Assembly (NCBI GenBank): GCA_019828595.1
Contig: JAHQRK010000004.1
Span: 3,720,001-3,784,000 of the forward strand
DNA from: Aphanomyces cochlioides
Lineage: Eukaryota; Oomycota; Saprolegniomycetes; Saprolegniales; Verrucalvaceae
Reading direction: 5' to 3'
DNA length: 64,000 nt
A program made the translations under genes and the position numbers. Positions 32,324 to 43,518 of the stretch are shown here, piece by piece. A model generated the notes under the pieces. The model was given only the letters and a program-made list of their open reading frames with translations, was not told where the DNA came from and searched no databases. The number at the start of each line of letters is the position of its first letter. The stretch's first letter is position 1.

Positions 32324-33881
32324 GAAACAACGAAAAATGAACCTGCAGAGGCATTTTCAAACGTCCCACTGCCACGGTGATTATCAAACGGTGACAAGCC
32401 TGCGGATCGTCCACAACGTGGGATCCACCACTGCACAGTTCAAATCCACATTTCCCGCGACCATTTTATCACTGTCGTGTTGGCCAAGAGCTGTCATATT
32501 GGCCAAACAGACACGCTGAAATGGAATCCATAAAGGTTCTACTGATCGTAATTCCATGGGCCGCGCCGTGGGCTTCTGGTAGCTTGTTTGCTTGTCCAAT
32601 TTGATTTCTCTGCTTGCTTGTCCAAGTTGAATAGGGTATGTGAGAGTGCCAATACGCATATAGATGGACCAAATGGTACGATAAGTGAAGAATCCAGTGA
32701 AAAGCGCAGGATTGGAGCCACCGGATCAGACCTTTATCAGGCCAGTCAGCCACAAAACGACAAGAGCCATACAAGAACAATTGCATAGGTTGCCTTGGCG
32801 AAATGGGAAAACGGATGACTTTCAAAGCAACCACTGCTGTACGCACCAAGAACGTTGCTCGGTATTTCTCGAGCGACACGTGGCGTGTGCAATGCATTTG
32901 TTTTTCATCCTCGAAACAGTCTGTGGTCATATCAGGAGTAGGGCTTTTTGCTCTAGTGAAGCTCTAGCTTTTGTTGAAGACCTCTGCGTAGTGGAGCACT
33001 CCTTACAGGACGGACTATCGTCAACAGAAGCCAAGCACCATCTCACGCTGCAATGAACCTTTTCAATTCAATCAGCCTAATCAATTTATACATTATGAGT
33101 AAGTATACAAATTTTAAGGTACTTATTATTAAAGGCTTGTTAATTTAAGACTAATATTCTGCATATCTGATATTGAATTTGAATTTTGAGTATTATTTTA
33201 TACAATATATTATATTTGAACGGAACAACCACGATGTGCATCATTGAATTTCTTGGTTGGGCTTGGCAATGAGATATGCTATTGGACAGACCTCGTTGAC
33301 CTTTTTGCCAGGGAAATCAAAACTGTCAATGCTTCGAGGGATCTGAAATACGTGAGCCTCGCGAATTTGTCGGAGCTAATCAGTTGCACTCGTTAGAGTG
33401 AAGAATTTGGTGCTGCCATGTAGCTCAAATCCAGTGGCTGGAGTCGGCAGTAAGTTTCATTACATTGGCCCTCTACATGTATTTACATCACCGAGCAATA
33501 CCAGAATACTTCAAGATTGCTTTCATACTCAAACCTACAAGCCTATTGCAAACAAATCTCGAAGGGGGTGTTTGGCTGAGTCATCAAAGATTCTTTTGGG
33601 CCAGCTCTTTTGTGCGTTGATCATCATCTATAAGGTATTTCTGGAATGATATTTTTTTTCACCCCTGGATCGTTTCCTCAAGATAGTCGACGTGTGGTCT
33701 ATAATCTCAACTATATTGCTTTTGTCCCAAACCACGGCTCATATCAGAGCTGTGGTCGGATGACATGTTGTGCTGCAAAATTTTACCTTGAAGTTGTTTG
33801 AGTGACCGGATATTATCCGGATGACATTTGATCTCATTTTGCGCGCCACTTTTCGATATTCTTTGTTGGAGAAAGGGCAGG
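32324..33881. other. Intergenic, no gene supported
   Basis: The region contains the 5' flanks of the transporter and of the MutS gene. Open frames (153 codons minus at 32469-32930; 123 codons plus at 32685-33056; 83 codons plus at 33398-33649) have no domain and overlap each other. 33060-33230 is very AT-rich. Confidence 0.3.
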
Positions 33882-36800
33882 ATGAATGTTCTGCGCGCTG
33901 TGACGAGCTCTCGCGACGAAAGGCTATTTGCAGAGGGAAGCCGGTGTGCAGTGAACGGGGATACATCAAACTCTCGAAAAGCAAAGACACCACGTGTCGG
34001 TACTGCAGGGTTGAAGTCAATGAGTGACGACGTATCGAATGTGTCAAAAACAAAGACTCCACGTGTCAGCACAGCTAGTGCAGCCTCCAGACGATCATTT
34101 ATTGTTGTTATTGCTGAAGGCAAAAGTCGAGAAGTTGCAATTTGTGGTATGGATCTATCGGCACCTCATGAGATCTACATTTCAACGATGGTCGATACAC
34201 ATAATTTTGTTGAAACGATATCATTATTGGACATGTATCAGGTTTTGATTCGCAACGAAATGTGACTGAGTCTCATTGAGTGCTTTAGCCGTCAGAAATT
34301 TTATTCGTGGAGACGAAACAAATTCGCCGCCTTCACGATGAGATCATGAATCGCGTGAAGAACACAATGTGCCGAATCGTCCCTATTGCCCGAAAATACT
34401 TCGAGTACGTGGTCTTTATACAATCATTTTATTATATTGGTAAGTCAGGTGAAGGGGGCAGATGATTTGAAGCGAATTGCCATGAATTGTATCGACATGA
34501 GTCTCCTCAAGGTGAGATGTCTCTCTTGACCGCTCGCCAATTAGTTACGTCCAGAATTATGTTGTCATGGGATCTGTGGCATGCTTGGTGAAATACGTCG
34601 AGTTTATTCAAGGCATATACATCGCAAAGAAAACTATCAAGGTAAGTATTTCTTGTTTCTCTGACTTGAGAGGAAATAGGTCATTGTAAACACGGCAGTG
34701 CCAGTCTTATTGATGGACTACAACACAATATCTGACCTTGAAGTTATGCGTGGGGCTAGGAGTGGCTCTACCCATCAGGTATCTGATGATGTAAATCCCA
34801 TTTCCTTATTTTTGAAGTCTTTGGTGGCTAAGATAGACAGCACACTTACTTCAGTGGGTAAAAGACTCCTAAGAACTACTGTACCTACAATTTGTATATC
34901 AATTGCTTCTTTGACAAACTTGTAGCTACTTCGTCCATACGCTGACACAAAAACTATGTACGTCTTTCACCCTTTGACTAAGAGCAGTAAAAATCACCTC
35001 ACACCAGTGAAGACCGGCAAGAACTCGTTGGTATTTTCTTGAGTAATCCATCATCGTACCTCGACATTACCGAAATTCTGCCCGATTTTCCAGACTTGGA
35101 GCAATTGATGGTATCAATGCATTGAAGTGTCAACGATGACGCAGGTGTAGAGCCAATTGGTTGTTATTCCGAAGACAGTCTCGCAGTGCGTGTTTAATCA
35201 AGCCATCACCAGTATTATTGCATTGAAAACCACACTGGAAGCAACCCCAAAACTAAGGACACGGTTGTCTTGTCTTAACAAGCAACTTACACAAAAATCC
35301 AACTTGCTACGATCTTTGATCCAAAGGTAGATATTCCGAAGCCATGTATGAAGTCTTATTTTCTCAAGTTTGAATCAAAACGACTTTGAGCAAATCCTTA
35401 TTTCAATTGAAAAGGTCATTGACCACTCGTATGTACAAGCCTTTGCTGTGACTAACAGCTTGTAGTGCAAATTGGACTAAATCTGCCCGCGACATGAAAA
35501 TTCAGGGTGGTTTTGCAGTAAAAAGTGGAATTGATGGTAAATTGGATGTCATGCGCTCAACTCTCGTGGACACCATTGGCACGATGGAACACAAAATCAG
35601 TGAATACCAAGAAAAGTTTGGATTCAACATCAAGCTTCATTTCAGGTAACAAACTATGCCTCTACTAAATTCTAACGTTTGCCACTAGCGTTAGTCGTGG
35701 TTATCATCTCAACATACCCAATTCAGGACAAGTGCTTCCATCATGCTTTGAAGAGCGTGTCAAATATAAAAGATGTAAGTTATAACTGAGTGGATTTAAT
35801 ACAGATGATGTAGCCATTGCATGCACCACGAAAGAGTTTAGTTCTCTCAATTCACGGGCATTTGAATGTCTTCAAGACATTTACAAGCTATCATTTGGAG
35901 TTGTTCAGGGCTTGCTAGATGAAGTTCGTCCCCACGCCAGCGTGTTGTATTCGATGGTCGAAAATATTGCAGTGTTGGATATGATTCTCAGGTTCGTGCA
36001 TGAGAGATTCTGGATTATTTTTCTTTGGTAGCTTCACCAACCTTGCTGCCCTTTCTCCTGCCGATCAGCCATGTTCGAAACATTTTGGTCTTTTCTGTGT
36101 GCTTACTTGGTTTGACATTAGACTGCTGTCCTACTGTCTCTGAGCATGGCCAACTTTTCATAAAGAAGGGGCGACACCCTCTCATTGAAGAAATGATGAG
36201 CGATCAGCCATTTGTTCCCAACGACTCGGTGAGTTCAAACCTTAATTTCGTATTGAAGCATCCAACGTCGCTAGTACTTGAGTCCAGTCGTAAATTTCAA
36301 TCGTATGACAAAGTCTACTTCTATAATTTTGATCTTCGTAGTGGTGACTGGCCCAAACTGCAGTGGAAAATCGACGTATTTGCGTACAGTTGCTGTGATA
36401 ACAGTCCTAGCACACATTGGTTGCTATGTCCCGGCGGAAGAAGCTCAGATTCCAATTCGAGATCGTTTGTTCACAAGGATGGGAACGTTTGATGACATGC
36501 AAGAAAACGCCAGCAGCTTTACATTGGAGATGCAGGAGGCCGCTTTTATTTTGGACAACTGTACCAGAAGATCATTGGTTCTAGTCGACGAATTGGGTCG
36601 CGGAACGTCGAACGAAGAAGGATTTGCAATTGCATGGAGTATTTCCGAAGCCTTGATGAAAACAGGAGCGTACTGTCTGTTTTCTACTCATTTTCATGGC
36701 CTTCGCGAGCTCTCAAAACTTTACATTTGTTGTCAAAATTACCACTTGGAAGCAACAGACGAGGTATCCCCGAAACATACCGCAACTTTAGATCTTTGCA

Positions 36801-37136
36801 GGATATTCTTCATTTTCAGTACAAATTGGAGGAAGGACCCACAAACTTTCGTCACGGTTATGGATTAAAGATGGCAAGAGTTTGTGGGTTGCCCCAAAAT
36901 ATCTGCGATGAGGCGGCACAATTTCATCAAACAATCAGTCAAAGAGAGGAAAATCTTGTTGCTGAGGAAGACGATAATTCTCTGCAACACTTGCTGATTC
37001 GACGGCTCATTGCACTTGTCAACGCAAATTTAGATGACAAAGGTACACCACCTTCTGAGACTGATGCACTTTTTTTCCTTTCGTAGCTCTGCGTGTGGAG
37101 CTGCAACATCTGCGAGACCAATTTGTTCTGGAATAG
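33882..37136 (+). CDS. MSH4: MutS homologue, meiotic MSH4 type
   Basis: About 19 short exons joined by GT-AG introns mostly of 35-60 nt (for example 34242-34288; 36300-36338; the last ends just before 37087) encode a MutS-family ATPase. The C-terminal part has Walker A 'VTGPNCSGKSTYLRTVAV', Walker B 'SLVLVDELGRGTSNEEG' and the 'STHFHGLRELSKL' loop. Upstream come the core-domain segments 'LTSVGKRLLRTT', 'SVSRGYHLNIPNSGQVLP' and 'SFTNLAALSPADQP'. The protein starts near the connector domain with no MutS mismatch-binding N-terminal domain, the MSH4 pattern ('CGMDLSAPHEIYISTMVDTH' aligns with its start). MSH4 pairs with MSH5 to stabilise meiotic crossovers. The ATG at 33882 is the best visible start; an earlier exon is possible. 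Stop at 37134-37136. Confidence 0.85.
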
Positions 37137-37347
37137 GCGAGCAAAATTTATCTAGTCAATTCATGTGAAACTACATTTGTCAAAGCCCTTCATTATGAGC
37201 CAATCTTAAAAGCGTCCTCAAAATCTTTCGTAAACGAGATACATGCTTCCCAATTCAACATAAAAATGGCTCATATCATGTCCTCGCTAGGGACTTTTTC
37301 GAACTTGATCTTTACCCACGTTTGTTTTAATTCGCGATTTGTTTCCC

Positions 37348-38261
37348 TTAGTCGAACAAATCCGGCAAGCGCAGCCCACGGGATACAGCAGGTGGTTTTC
37401 GTAGAGCTAGACTACCATCCACGATTCCAAGCATGGACTGCTTTCTCGGCCTTGTTGTCATATCCTCTCGTTTGAGCATGGCTTCGATACGTTTAGCCAT
37501 GTCAAGTGTTGTCCGGCGTGGCCTCTGTGCTGCGCGTAATGCGTCTTCTTCCTCTTGAATGGCTGCCTCTCGGCGCGTGAGCTCGAGGGCTGTGAGCACT
37601 GAGTGACCTTGACTTCTCTCCGCGTCAGTAGCTCCCATGTGAGCATTCAACAGCATGCGACGACGATAAGCAGTGATCAATACAGGAAATGGCAGCGTAA
37701 GATCGCCAAGTTTTCCTGCTTGTAAATCCGTGAAGAGCTTGACAACAGAATTGTCAGCTGTTGTCTTGCCGTGCATCATTGTTAAAAATTCGTCGAAGTT
37801 GACCTCGCCATTGTCGCTGTCATCTACCGTCTGAATCAGTCGACGGACATCCTATAAGAAAAATTATTTCTGAATCAACTACTATCTTGCGGGCTCACCA
37901 TTCGACATTTTGCCAAACCGACCGAAACAAGTGGATCTTCAAGCTCGTTTAGCCCAATCTCACCAGAGCCATCAGTGTCGAGAAATTCGAACCAGCGTCT
38001 CATGAGCACCATTTTGTTTCGCTCTTCCTTCATGCTACTGGATTTGCCATGTTTTTCAAGCCATCGATGATGAAACCAGACCAGTTCTTTGTTGTGATTT
38101 TTCGTTTCGGCCTCTTCAGGTGGGGCCTCATGGACTAAATCGATTTCCTTTACCGCTGGAGGAGGATAATTTGCTATCGGTTGACGTCTTCGTACTGGAG
38201 ATTTCCGCCGCGAGTCAATCGCTGATGTATGCGGTCGATTCACCGTTGGCATGGGAGCCAT
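37348..38261 (-). CDS. EF-hand calcium-binding protein
   Basis: Two exons (38261-37899, 37851-37348) with a 47-nt intron give 288 aa. Two EF-hands lie at about residues 90-140: the loop 'DTDGSGEIGLNE' is canonical, and 'DDSDNGEVNFDE' is the second loop, split from the first by the intron. A proline- and arginine-rich 60-residue N-terminus precedes them. The C-terminal half is helical and basic (TRREAAIQEEEDALRAAQRP, then TTLDMAKRIEAMLKRED). The arrangement resembles flagellar or cytoskeletal calcium sensors, but I cannot name an orthologue. It is convergent with the MutS gene, whose stop lies 211 bp away. Confidence 0.85.
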
Positions 38262-38825
38262 GACTGGTTTTGTTGGAATCTATCTCGTGGGAATCAATTC
38301 GAAGCAAGCAGTGATGCAAATACATAAAGAGACCGAAGAGCTGGTTGAGGTCGACAAGGCCGTGGTTGCCTGATTGCGCCTTCAAGGGGAGCAACTACAT
38401 CCTCGATCGGATTGTACTGAACCTTGACTTTCGCGTACGGCATCAAATCTAAATTTAGCAGAAGTGTTAATATCGCGACCAGGGCCTAAGAGCTATTATT
38501 GCAAGTTGGAAGCAACAGGGCGCGCTAGTATTTCAATTATGCCTGGCCTACTTGAAACGAAAAATATTAGTGAATCTTATTCAAAGTGCTGATGAAAGTG
38601 AGCATATGAGGGACTACGTTAATCAGGTGCGAAAGCTGTCAGCCTTGGCATTCCTTTGAATTTATTTGTGGTTGCTTCTTTTCCCTCAACTTGGTTAACG
38701 TCTCACCATAACTAACCAGTACGCAAAGATGAGCCCCCTTCATTAACTGCTGACGAAATATGGCAAGTTCCAAGATGCCCCCTAAAACGAGTAAACAGTT
38801 TGTCAGGAGGTGCATGACTAATCAG
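38262..38825. other. Intergenic, no gene seen
   Basis: This is the 5' flank of the EF-hand gene. No open frame of note and no repeat was recognised before the inverted-repeat element at 38826. Confidence 0.3.
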
Positions 38826-39784
38826 GTACTACTCTGGTCCGAAATGATTGTCACATTTGACTTTTCAGTGGAGTTTCGTTGGTCCTCTTTGAGGAATTCT
38901 ACATTTGATTGGTGCAAATGATACTTTATCTCCTCTTTGATTGGATATATTTATTCAGGCGAAATTCATTGCCATCCAGGAGAAACAATGCCTCAAAGTT
39001 TGTCCTCTGATTCAAATTACAGAAAATCTTCCGCCAGTGAATCAAATCGCAATGAAACGCGGTCCTACCGCACACACAAATAGATCACTTAGTCTCCGAT
39101 ATATTAACGGTATTTTTGAGAGACTATCGATCAAGACGCTCAAATTCGATGCTCACAACTCAAACCGAATGGTCTGGCTCTAAGGCCCTTTTCCGGCGAC
39201 CCTGTGAGCTCCTGCGTCCGTCCACGCATCACTGGAACATATTGAATAAGTTTGTATACATTTGCAGGACCAAATATGGCGCCTAGAGACGTGAGCAAAG
39301 CTAAGGGTGCGTCTGGCAAAATTTCAAAATCAATATGCCATTTTCAGCCAAAATGGGATCAACAATTTATGGCATATTCAAAATAGAGGTAAAACCTCCA
39401 TTTCGTAAAATGGCATTTTGGGAGCCTCCACTGAGTATATCCCAACCAAAAATATTGGACTTGGTGCAAAACTCTTGGAGATAAACAAGTTCATATTTTG
39501 ACCTCAATTATTGAATTTGGCCTCGAAATGGCATTTTGGGCATATTTATTGTAATATTTTCGGTTGCCAGACGGGCCCTAAATGTGATGAGGTCTCCAAT
39601 ATCGTTAGGTCATATGTATATTTACTATTTTGTATGCCAATTTTATCTTTTATGAATAATACTTTAATTTAAATATGCTAACATTTGATAAATTCTTCAA
39701 ACTGTTTCATACTTAAACCAAGTTAACAAGAATTGTACTCCAAAAAATATGCAATGTGACAATCATTTCGGACCAGAGTAGTAC
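38826..39784. mobile_element. Inverted-repeat DNA element with 32-bp perfect ends
   Basis: GTACTACTCTGGTCCGAAAT starts a 32-bp end (38826-38857) that is exactly complemented at 39753-39784. At 959 bp with no transposase it is non-autonomous. An 80-codon plus frame (38941-39183) has no domain. Like the PIF-like element at 24474-27113 its ends begin GTAC, which could be a palindromic target or part of the repeat. Confidence 0.85.
39302..39581. mobile_element. Nested MITE-like element inside the 38.8-39.8 kb element
   Basis: TAAGGGTGCGTCTGGCAA at 39302-39319 is complemented with three mismatches at 39564-39581 (TTAGGGCCCGTCTGGCAA on the other strand). The interior repeats the words AAAATGGCATTTTGGG and its complement several times. 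No ORF. It looks hAT-like by its TAGGG-type ends, but the target duplication is not visible. Confidence 0.6.
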
Positions 39785-40161
39785 TTGACAAGAATTCTTC
39801 CCTTGGCTTTTACTATTAATAGTACGATACTCTGAAGTTGAGCTGTCGCTAAGTGGAATTCATGACGACGTTGCAAATCTCGCTTGTGGTTGTACTCGAA
39901 AGTTTGGTGAACTATCATGAGTCTGGTGTTTTCACGAAGAAGCAATCTTGAAGTTTTGCCCAGCAATACTCGTTCCAAGGCTGCATCGACTCTGGATGTT
40001 TAATTCGCTAAAATTAGAATGAAATTATGAAATTATATCGATTTAATTCGCTCAATTAATGAAAATATTTTAGCCAATCCAATAATTTCCTGGACGATTT
40101 TGGTGTCACTGTTTCCCTCCATATTTAGGAGCATGGCATTTCGTTGACAAAAGCAATCGGC
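39785..40161 (+). promoter_or_regulatory. Promoter region of the polymerase gene, CCAAT-type motif
   Basis: The stretch is AT-rich. ATTTTAGCCAAT at 40067-40078 lies 84-95 bp ahead of the ATG at 40162. The same word occurs in the divergent promoter at 47272-47362 and upstream of 49825. The role is inferred from position only. A 71-codon minus frame (39763-39978) has no domain. Confidence 0.4.
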
Positions 40162-41983
40162 ATGTCCTCGTCAAAGGAACATCTCTTCGTGTTTTCGAAT
40201 CCCAAGGCGGGTATGGATGGAATAGATCGAGAAACAATCAACCAGACCATCTACGATCTCTCTAAAGACTCGGCCTTCTTCAAAAACACTGTCGAGAAGG
40301 ATACCCAAGTTGACCAGAAAATTGCAGCAATGCGAGCCCGATTGATGCAGAAAAAGCCGCAAGATTTAGTTCCGGACGTTGATAGGCGTGTGGCGTTGCT
40401 TGAAGAATCTCGAGATCTTAGTCGAATCCATTTGGTTGATGTATTGTTTTGTCGTACGGCTAATATGTCTATTGTCTTAGGTTGTCGACATGGACATGTT
40501 TTATGCCGCTGTTGAAATGCGCGATAATCCTGCACTTGCAAATGTCCCTATGGCCGTTGGTGGCATGGGAATGATTTCTACAGCCAACTACATTGCTCGC
40601 AAATTTGGTGTTCGGGCTGCTATGCCTGGATTTATAGCCAAGAAACTTTGTCCATCCCTTGTATTCGTGGCTCCCAATTTTTCGAAGTATACCGAAGTAG
40701 CAGAGAAAACCCGTGACGTATTCCGGCAATATGATCCAGACTTCAAATCTGGCAGTTTGGACGAAGCATATTTGGACATTACGGAACGAGTGATGGATCG
40801 AATTGAATCCAGCTCTTCGAGTATGTTTGAAAAGCATGCCTTCCGGTTGATTTTCACTACTTTGATAGACTTAACAAGGGAAGATGCAGCTGCTGCTGTT
40901 GCAGCGGAATTACGAGAAGAGATTACTCGAATGACAAAGTTGACAGCCAGTGCTGGCATTGCTGTGAATCCTCGGTTGGCTAAAGTAAGTTGATGTCTCT
41001 GGAATTGTTGATTCTTTGACACCTGCCATGTAGGTTTGCTCGGATTTGAACAAGCCGAATGGACAATACATCCTCCCATTCAACCGAGATGCTATTATGA
41101 AATTTGTTGCGCATTTACCCGTGCGTAAATTTGGTGGAATTGGCAAAGTTCGCGAAAAGATGCTGACGGCTTTGGGAGTTTCAACTGGTGGTGATTTATT
41201 TGAAGCTCGATATAATATCTTCCACGTCTGTTCAGAGACCACCTCGCAATGGTTTTTGTCTCTCTCATTAGGCGTTGCAGAGCCTCGACAGAGAGAGGAG
41301 TCTGGAATCCAAAAGAGCGTCAGGTACAAACTAATTGTCTTGAATACTTTCCGTCTAAAATATTCGTTGTAGTCGGGAAAGCACGTTTGGTTTGGTCGAT
41401 AATTTGCAAACATTACTTGAGAAATGCCAGGAATTAGTTCGTCATGTCCATCAAGATCTCGACGAGGTACAAATATCACTTACAGAAAAGCAATGGGCTT
41501 ATCGTTTTTTGTTCTTAGCTTGACCTCCATGGCAAATGCCTTACACTGAAACTTAAAACGGTAGACTTTGCAGTGAAAACTCGCGCATGGTCTTGTAAAT
41601 CCCATCTCAATTTGGCATCCATGCTCGACATTGCGCGTCGTTTGGTCGTTAAGGAATGGAATGCAGAGAAAAACAAGCGCAAGTATCGCTTGATGGGGAT
41701 TCGAATGTCGATGCTAGAACCGAAACAAGATATCAATTCTTCAAATGGAGGAGCTACTTCTGCTTGCCGTCAGCAAACATTGAGTCAGACTATCGAGACT
41801 AAACCAGCCCCAGGCCTCTGCGATTCGTCTTCATCCTCGTCGAAGGAGCCTTGTCCAATTTGTGGGCATCAATTTGATGTTTGGAGCATTTTCCTGGTGA
41901 ATGAACACATCGAGCAATGCTTAGCCAAGACACAAAGGGCACAAAAATCCGTGAAGCACTCGTTCTTCGAGCCCAAGAAGTAA
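40162..41983 (+). CDS. POLK: Y-family DNA polymerase, kappa/DinB type
   Basis: Five exons (40162-40434, 40481-40984, 41034-41323, 41373-41466, 41519-41983) join in frame to 541 aa. The catalytic core is unmistakable: 'VVDMDMFYAAVEMRDNPAL' with the first metal-binding aspartates, 'GVRAAMPGFIAKKLCP', 'SLDEAYLDIT' with the palm D-E pair, 'TASAGIAVNPRLAK', and 'KFGGIGKVREKMLTALGV' in the thumb helix-hairpin-helix. 'SVSRESTFG' marks the little-finger start. A C-terminal ubiquitin-binding finger of Rad18 type (CPICGHQFDVW...H...C) is followed by 'SVKHSFFEPKK', a degenerate PCNA-binding motif. It acts in translesion DNA synthesis in the nucleus. The ATG at 40162 is used because the frame start 18 bp upstream is TTG. 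Confidence 0.95.
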
Positions 41984-42083
41984 TCCCACTCGAATATTTA
42001 ACTTGAAAAGTTGTCAACCATCTTCCTGCTTTGATGAGTCTTCCCGCTTTTGATGAGCTGCAGCCCGAGATTTAGCTGTGTCT

Positions 42084-42721
42084 TTACTCATGTTTATGGA
42101 ATACTAGTATGCCTCTAGCGTAATGTATTACTATGCACTGAACATGAGTAACTCGACGCTTACGACTCGAAACATCGAGTGGCGTCGGAGAAACATTTCC
42201 AACGCAGGAGATTACGACTCCAAAGCAAACACGAATACAATACGACACATGCTGGAGTCGAGTTGTCTCGTCTGTTCTCGACGACTTTTGTCGATTCCTT
42301 CGCAACACTTTGCTGCATTTGAGTTTCACTTCGTTGATACAGTGGTTTATCCTCAACTTTGGTTATCTCGATACATTGAAGGAAGGCGGCCATGGAAAAG
42401 ATTCCAGGATGAATAAAAAAATGCGACGAGATGCAAGCTGTACACATTTTCCCATTTGGTGCATCCAGGAATTCCACATCAATTTATGGCTTTATCCACC
42501 AAAATCCACCTGGCAAAGGGGTGATTACGCTCAAAGGCAGTGGACACAAACTTAACACTACGTTCATAGACTTTGCCGTCATAGAATTGAAATACATCCG
42601 GATAACGATTAGAAAAGTTCAACTGATTAAACCGTCTGAGAAGAGTATTGACTTTAATTTTGAATAATTCTTCCTGATAAATGGCCATCATGCGGTTGAC
42701 AGCTTGATGGACACTGTCCAT
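42084..42721 (-). CDS. Putative spliced gene, unknown function
   Basis: A first exon from ATG 42721 to 42510 reads MDSVHQAVNRMMAIYQEELF and 'FYDGKVYERSVKFVSTAFER', convincing as protein. A 72-nt GT-AG intron joins it to 42437-42358 (HLVAFFYSSWNLFHGRLPSM). The third exon, after an acceptor near 42313, is open in more than one frame, so the C-terminus is undecided: a stop near 42160 or at 42084. No domain is recognised and no upstream exon was found. It is convergent with the polymerase gene, 101 bp from its stop. Confidence 0.35.
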
Positions 42722-42912
42722 GGTGAACGACTGGATCTTTCACTTCTAGCATTGTCAAGTGATAGCGTTCCTTGTCAGGCTATCCGGATAAATTTTGCAC
42801 TGTGGCCGGTCGTGGAATCCGTCGAGCAACGTTGTTTATGCACTGGAACCTGACCATAATATCAATCTGAAAAAATATAATTTAAAATGTAAAAAAATAT
42901 AAAACACCCAAG

Positions 42913-43299
42913 TACTCCAGCCACATCAATGGATTCAATGGCGACAACGAAGGAGATGCTCCTAGACCAAGAAAGGCACGTCGCTTTCTCGCTGATATCA
43001 CGCGTTGGATTTGGAGAAAAACGATAGAACACCGCCGTGCCGAGTTGTTGGCACCCTGGCGCATGTACTTTGCAGCTTTGATTCCGAGGTGGAATGAATG
43101 TATTTTGGTTGGAGTGGTGGTATTTCCAGCCGATTTTTACATCGTTTCGTTCATTTCTCGTCCATTCGATACGGGGAACACCCATCTGGCAGTCATTTCT
43201 CCCTCCAACGGCTCGATACACTCGTCTTTGTCTCGTGGCGTCGTTGAATTCATCATCCATCCGTCCGTCAATCCGATGCGTGCTATTTGTTCTGTTTGA
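42913..43299 (+). CDS. Unassigned coding stretch, possibly a 3'-terminal exon or relic
   Basis: The plus frame to TGA 43299 reads 'RKARRFLADITRWIWRKTIE' and 'PRWNECILVGVVVFPADFYI', with good protein-like character over about 125 codons. There is no ATG in this frame upstream, so either a 5' exon was missed or the gene is truncated. An opposite-strand frame over the same DNA (42862-43260) is probably its shadow. I cannot name a family. Confidence 0.3.
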   Translation, partial: YSSHINGFNGDNEGDAPRPRKARRFLADITRWIWRKTIEHRRAELLAPWRMYFAALIPRWNECILVGVVVFPADFYIVSFISRPFDTGNTHLAVISPSNGSIHSSLSRGVVEFIIHPSVNPMRAICSV

Positions 43300-43518
43300 A
43301 AGTTTTGAAATGGTTGCTTCATCCTATTTTAAATACATAAATAGTCTTAAAATCATAGAAAAAACAATAGTGAATAAATAAATATTTTTATTCTATATTT
43401 TAAATGATTTTAAAAAACACAATTTATTCCGATCTGAAGATTCTCGAGTGTGACATGGCCGTGCGACATGGACAGACCGACTTCTCCACTCAACGGGCAT
43501 TTTGAGATTTGCTAGGTC

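Noticed and set aside
33707..34123. 138-codon minus frame
   Set aside because: It overlaps the 5' exon of the MutS homologue on plus, whose reading continues into a recognisable protein.
42862..43260. 132-codon minus frame ending in a hydrophobic tail
   Set aside because: The opposite strand has the more protein-like frame over the same DNA; the tail comes from an AT-rich run.
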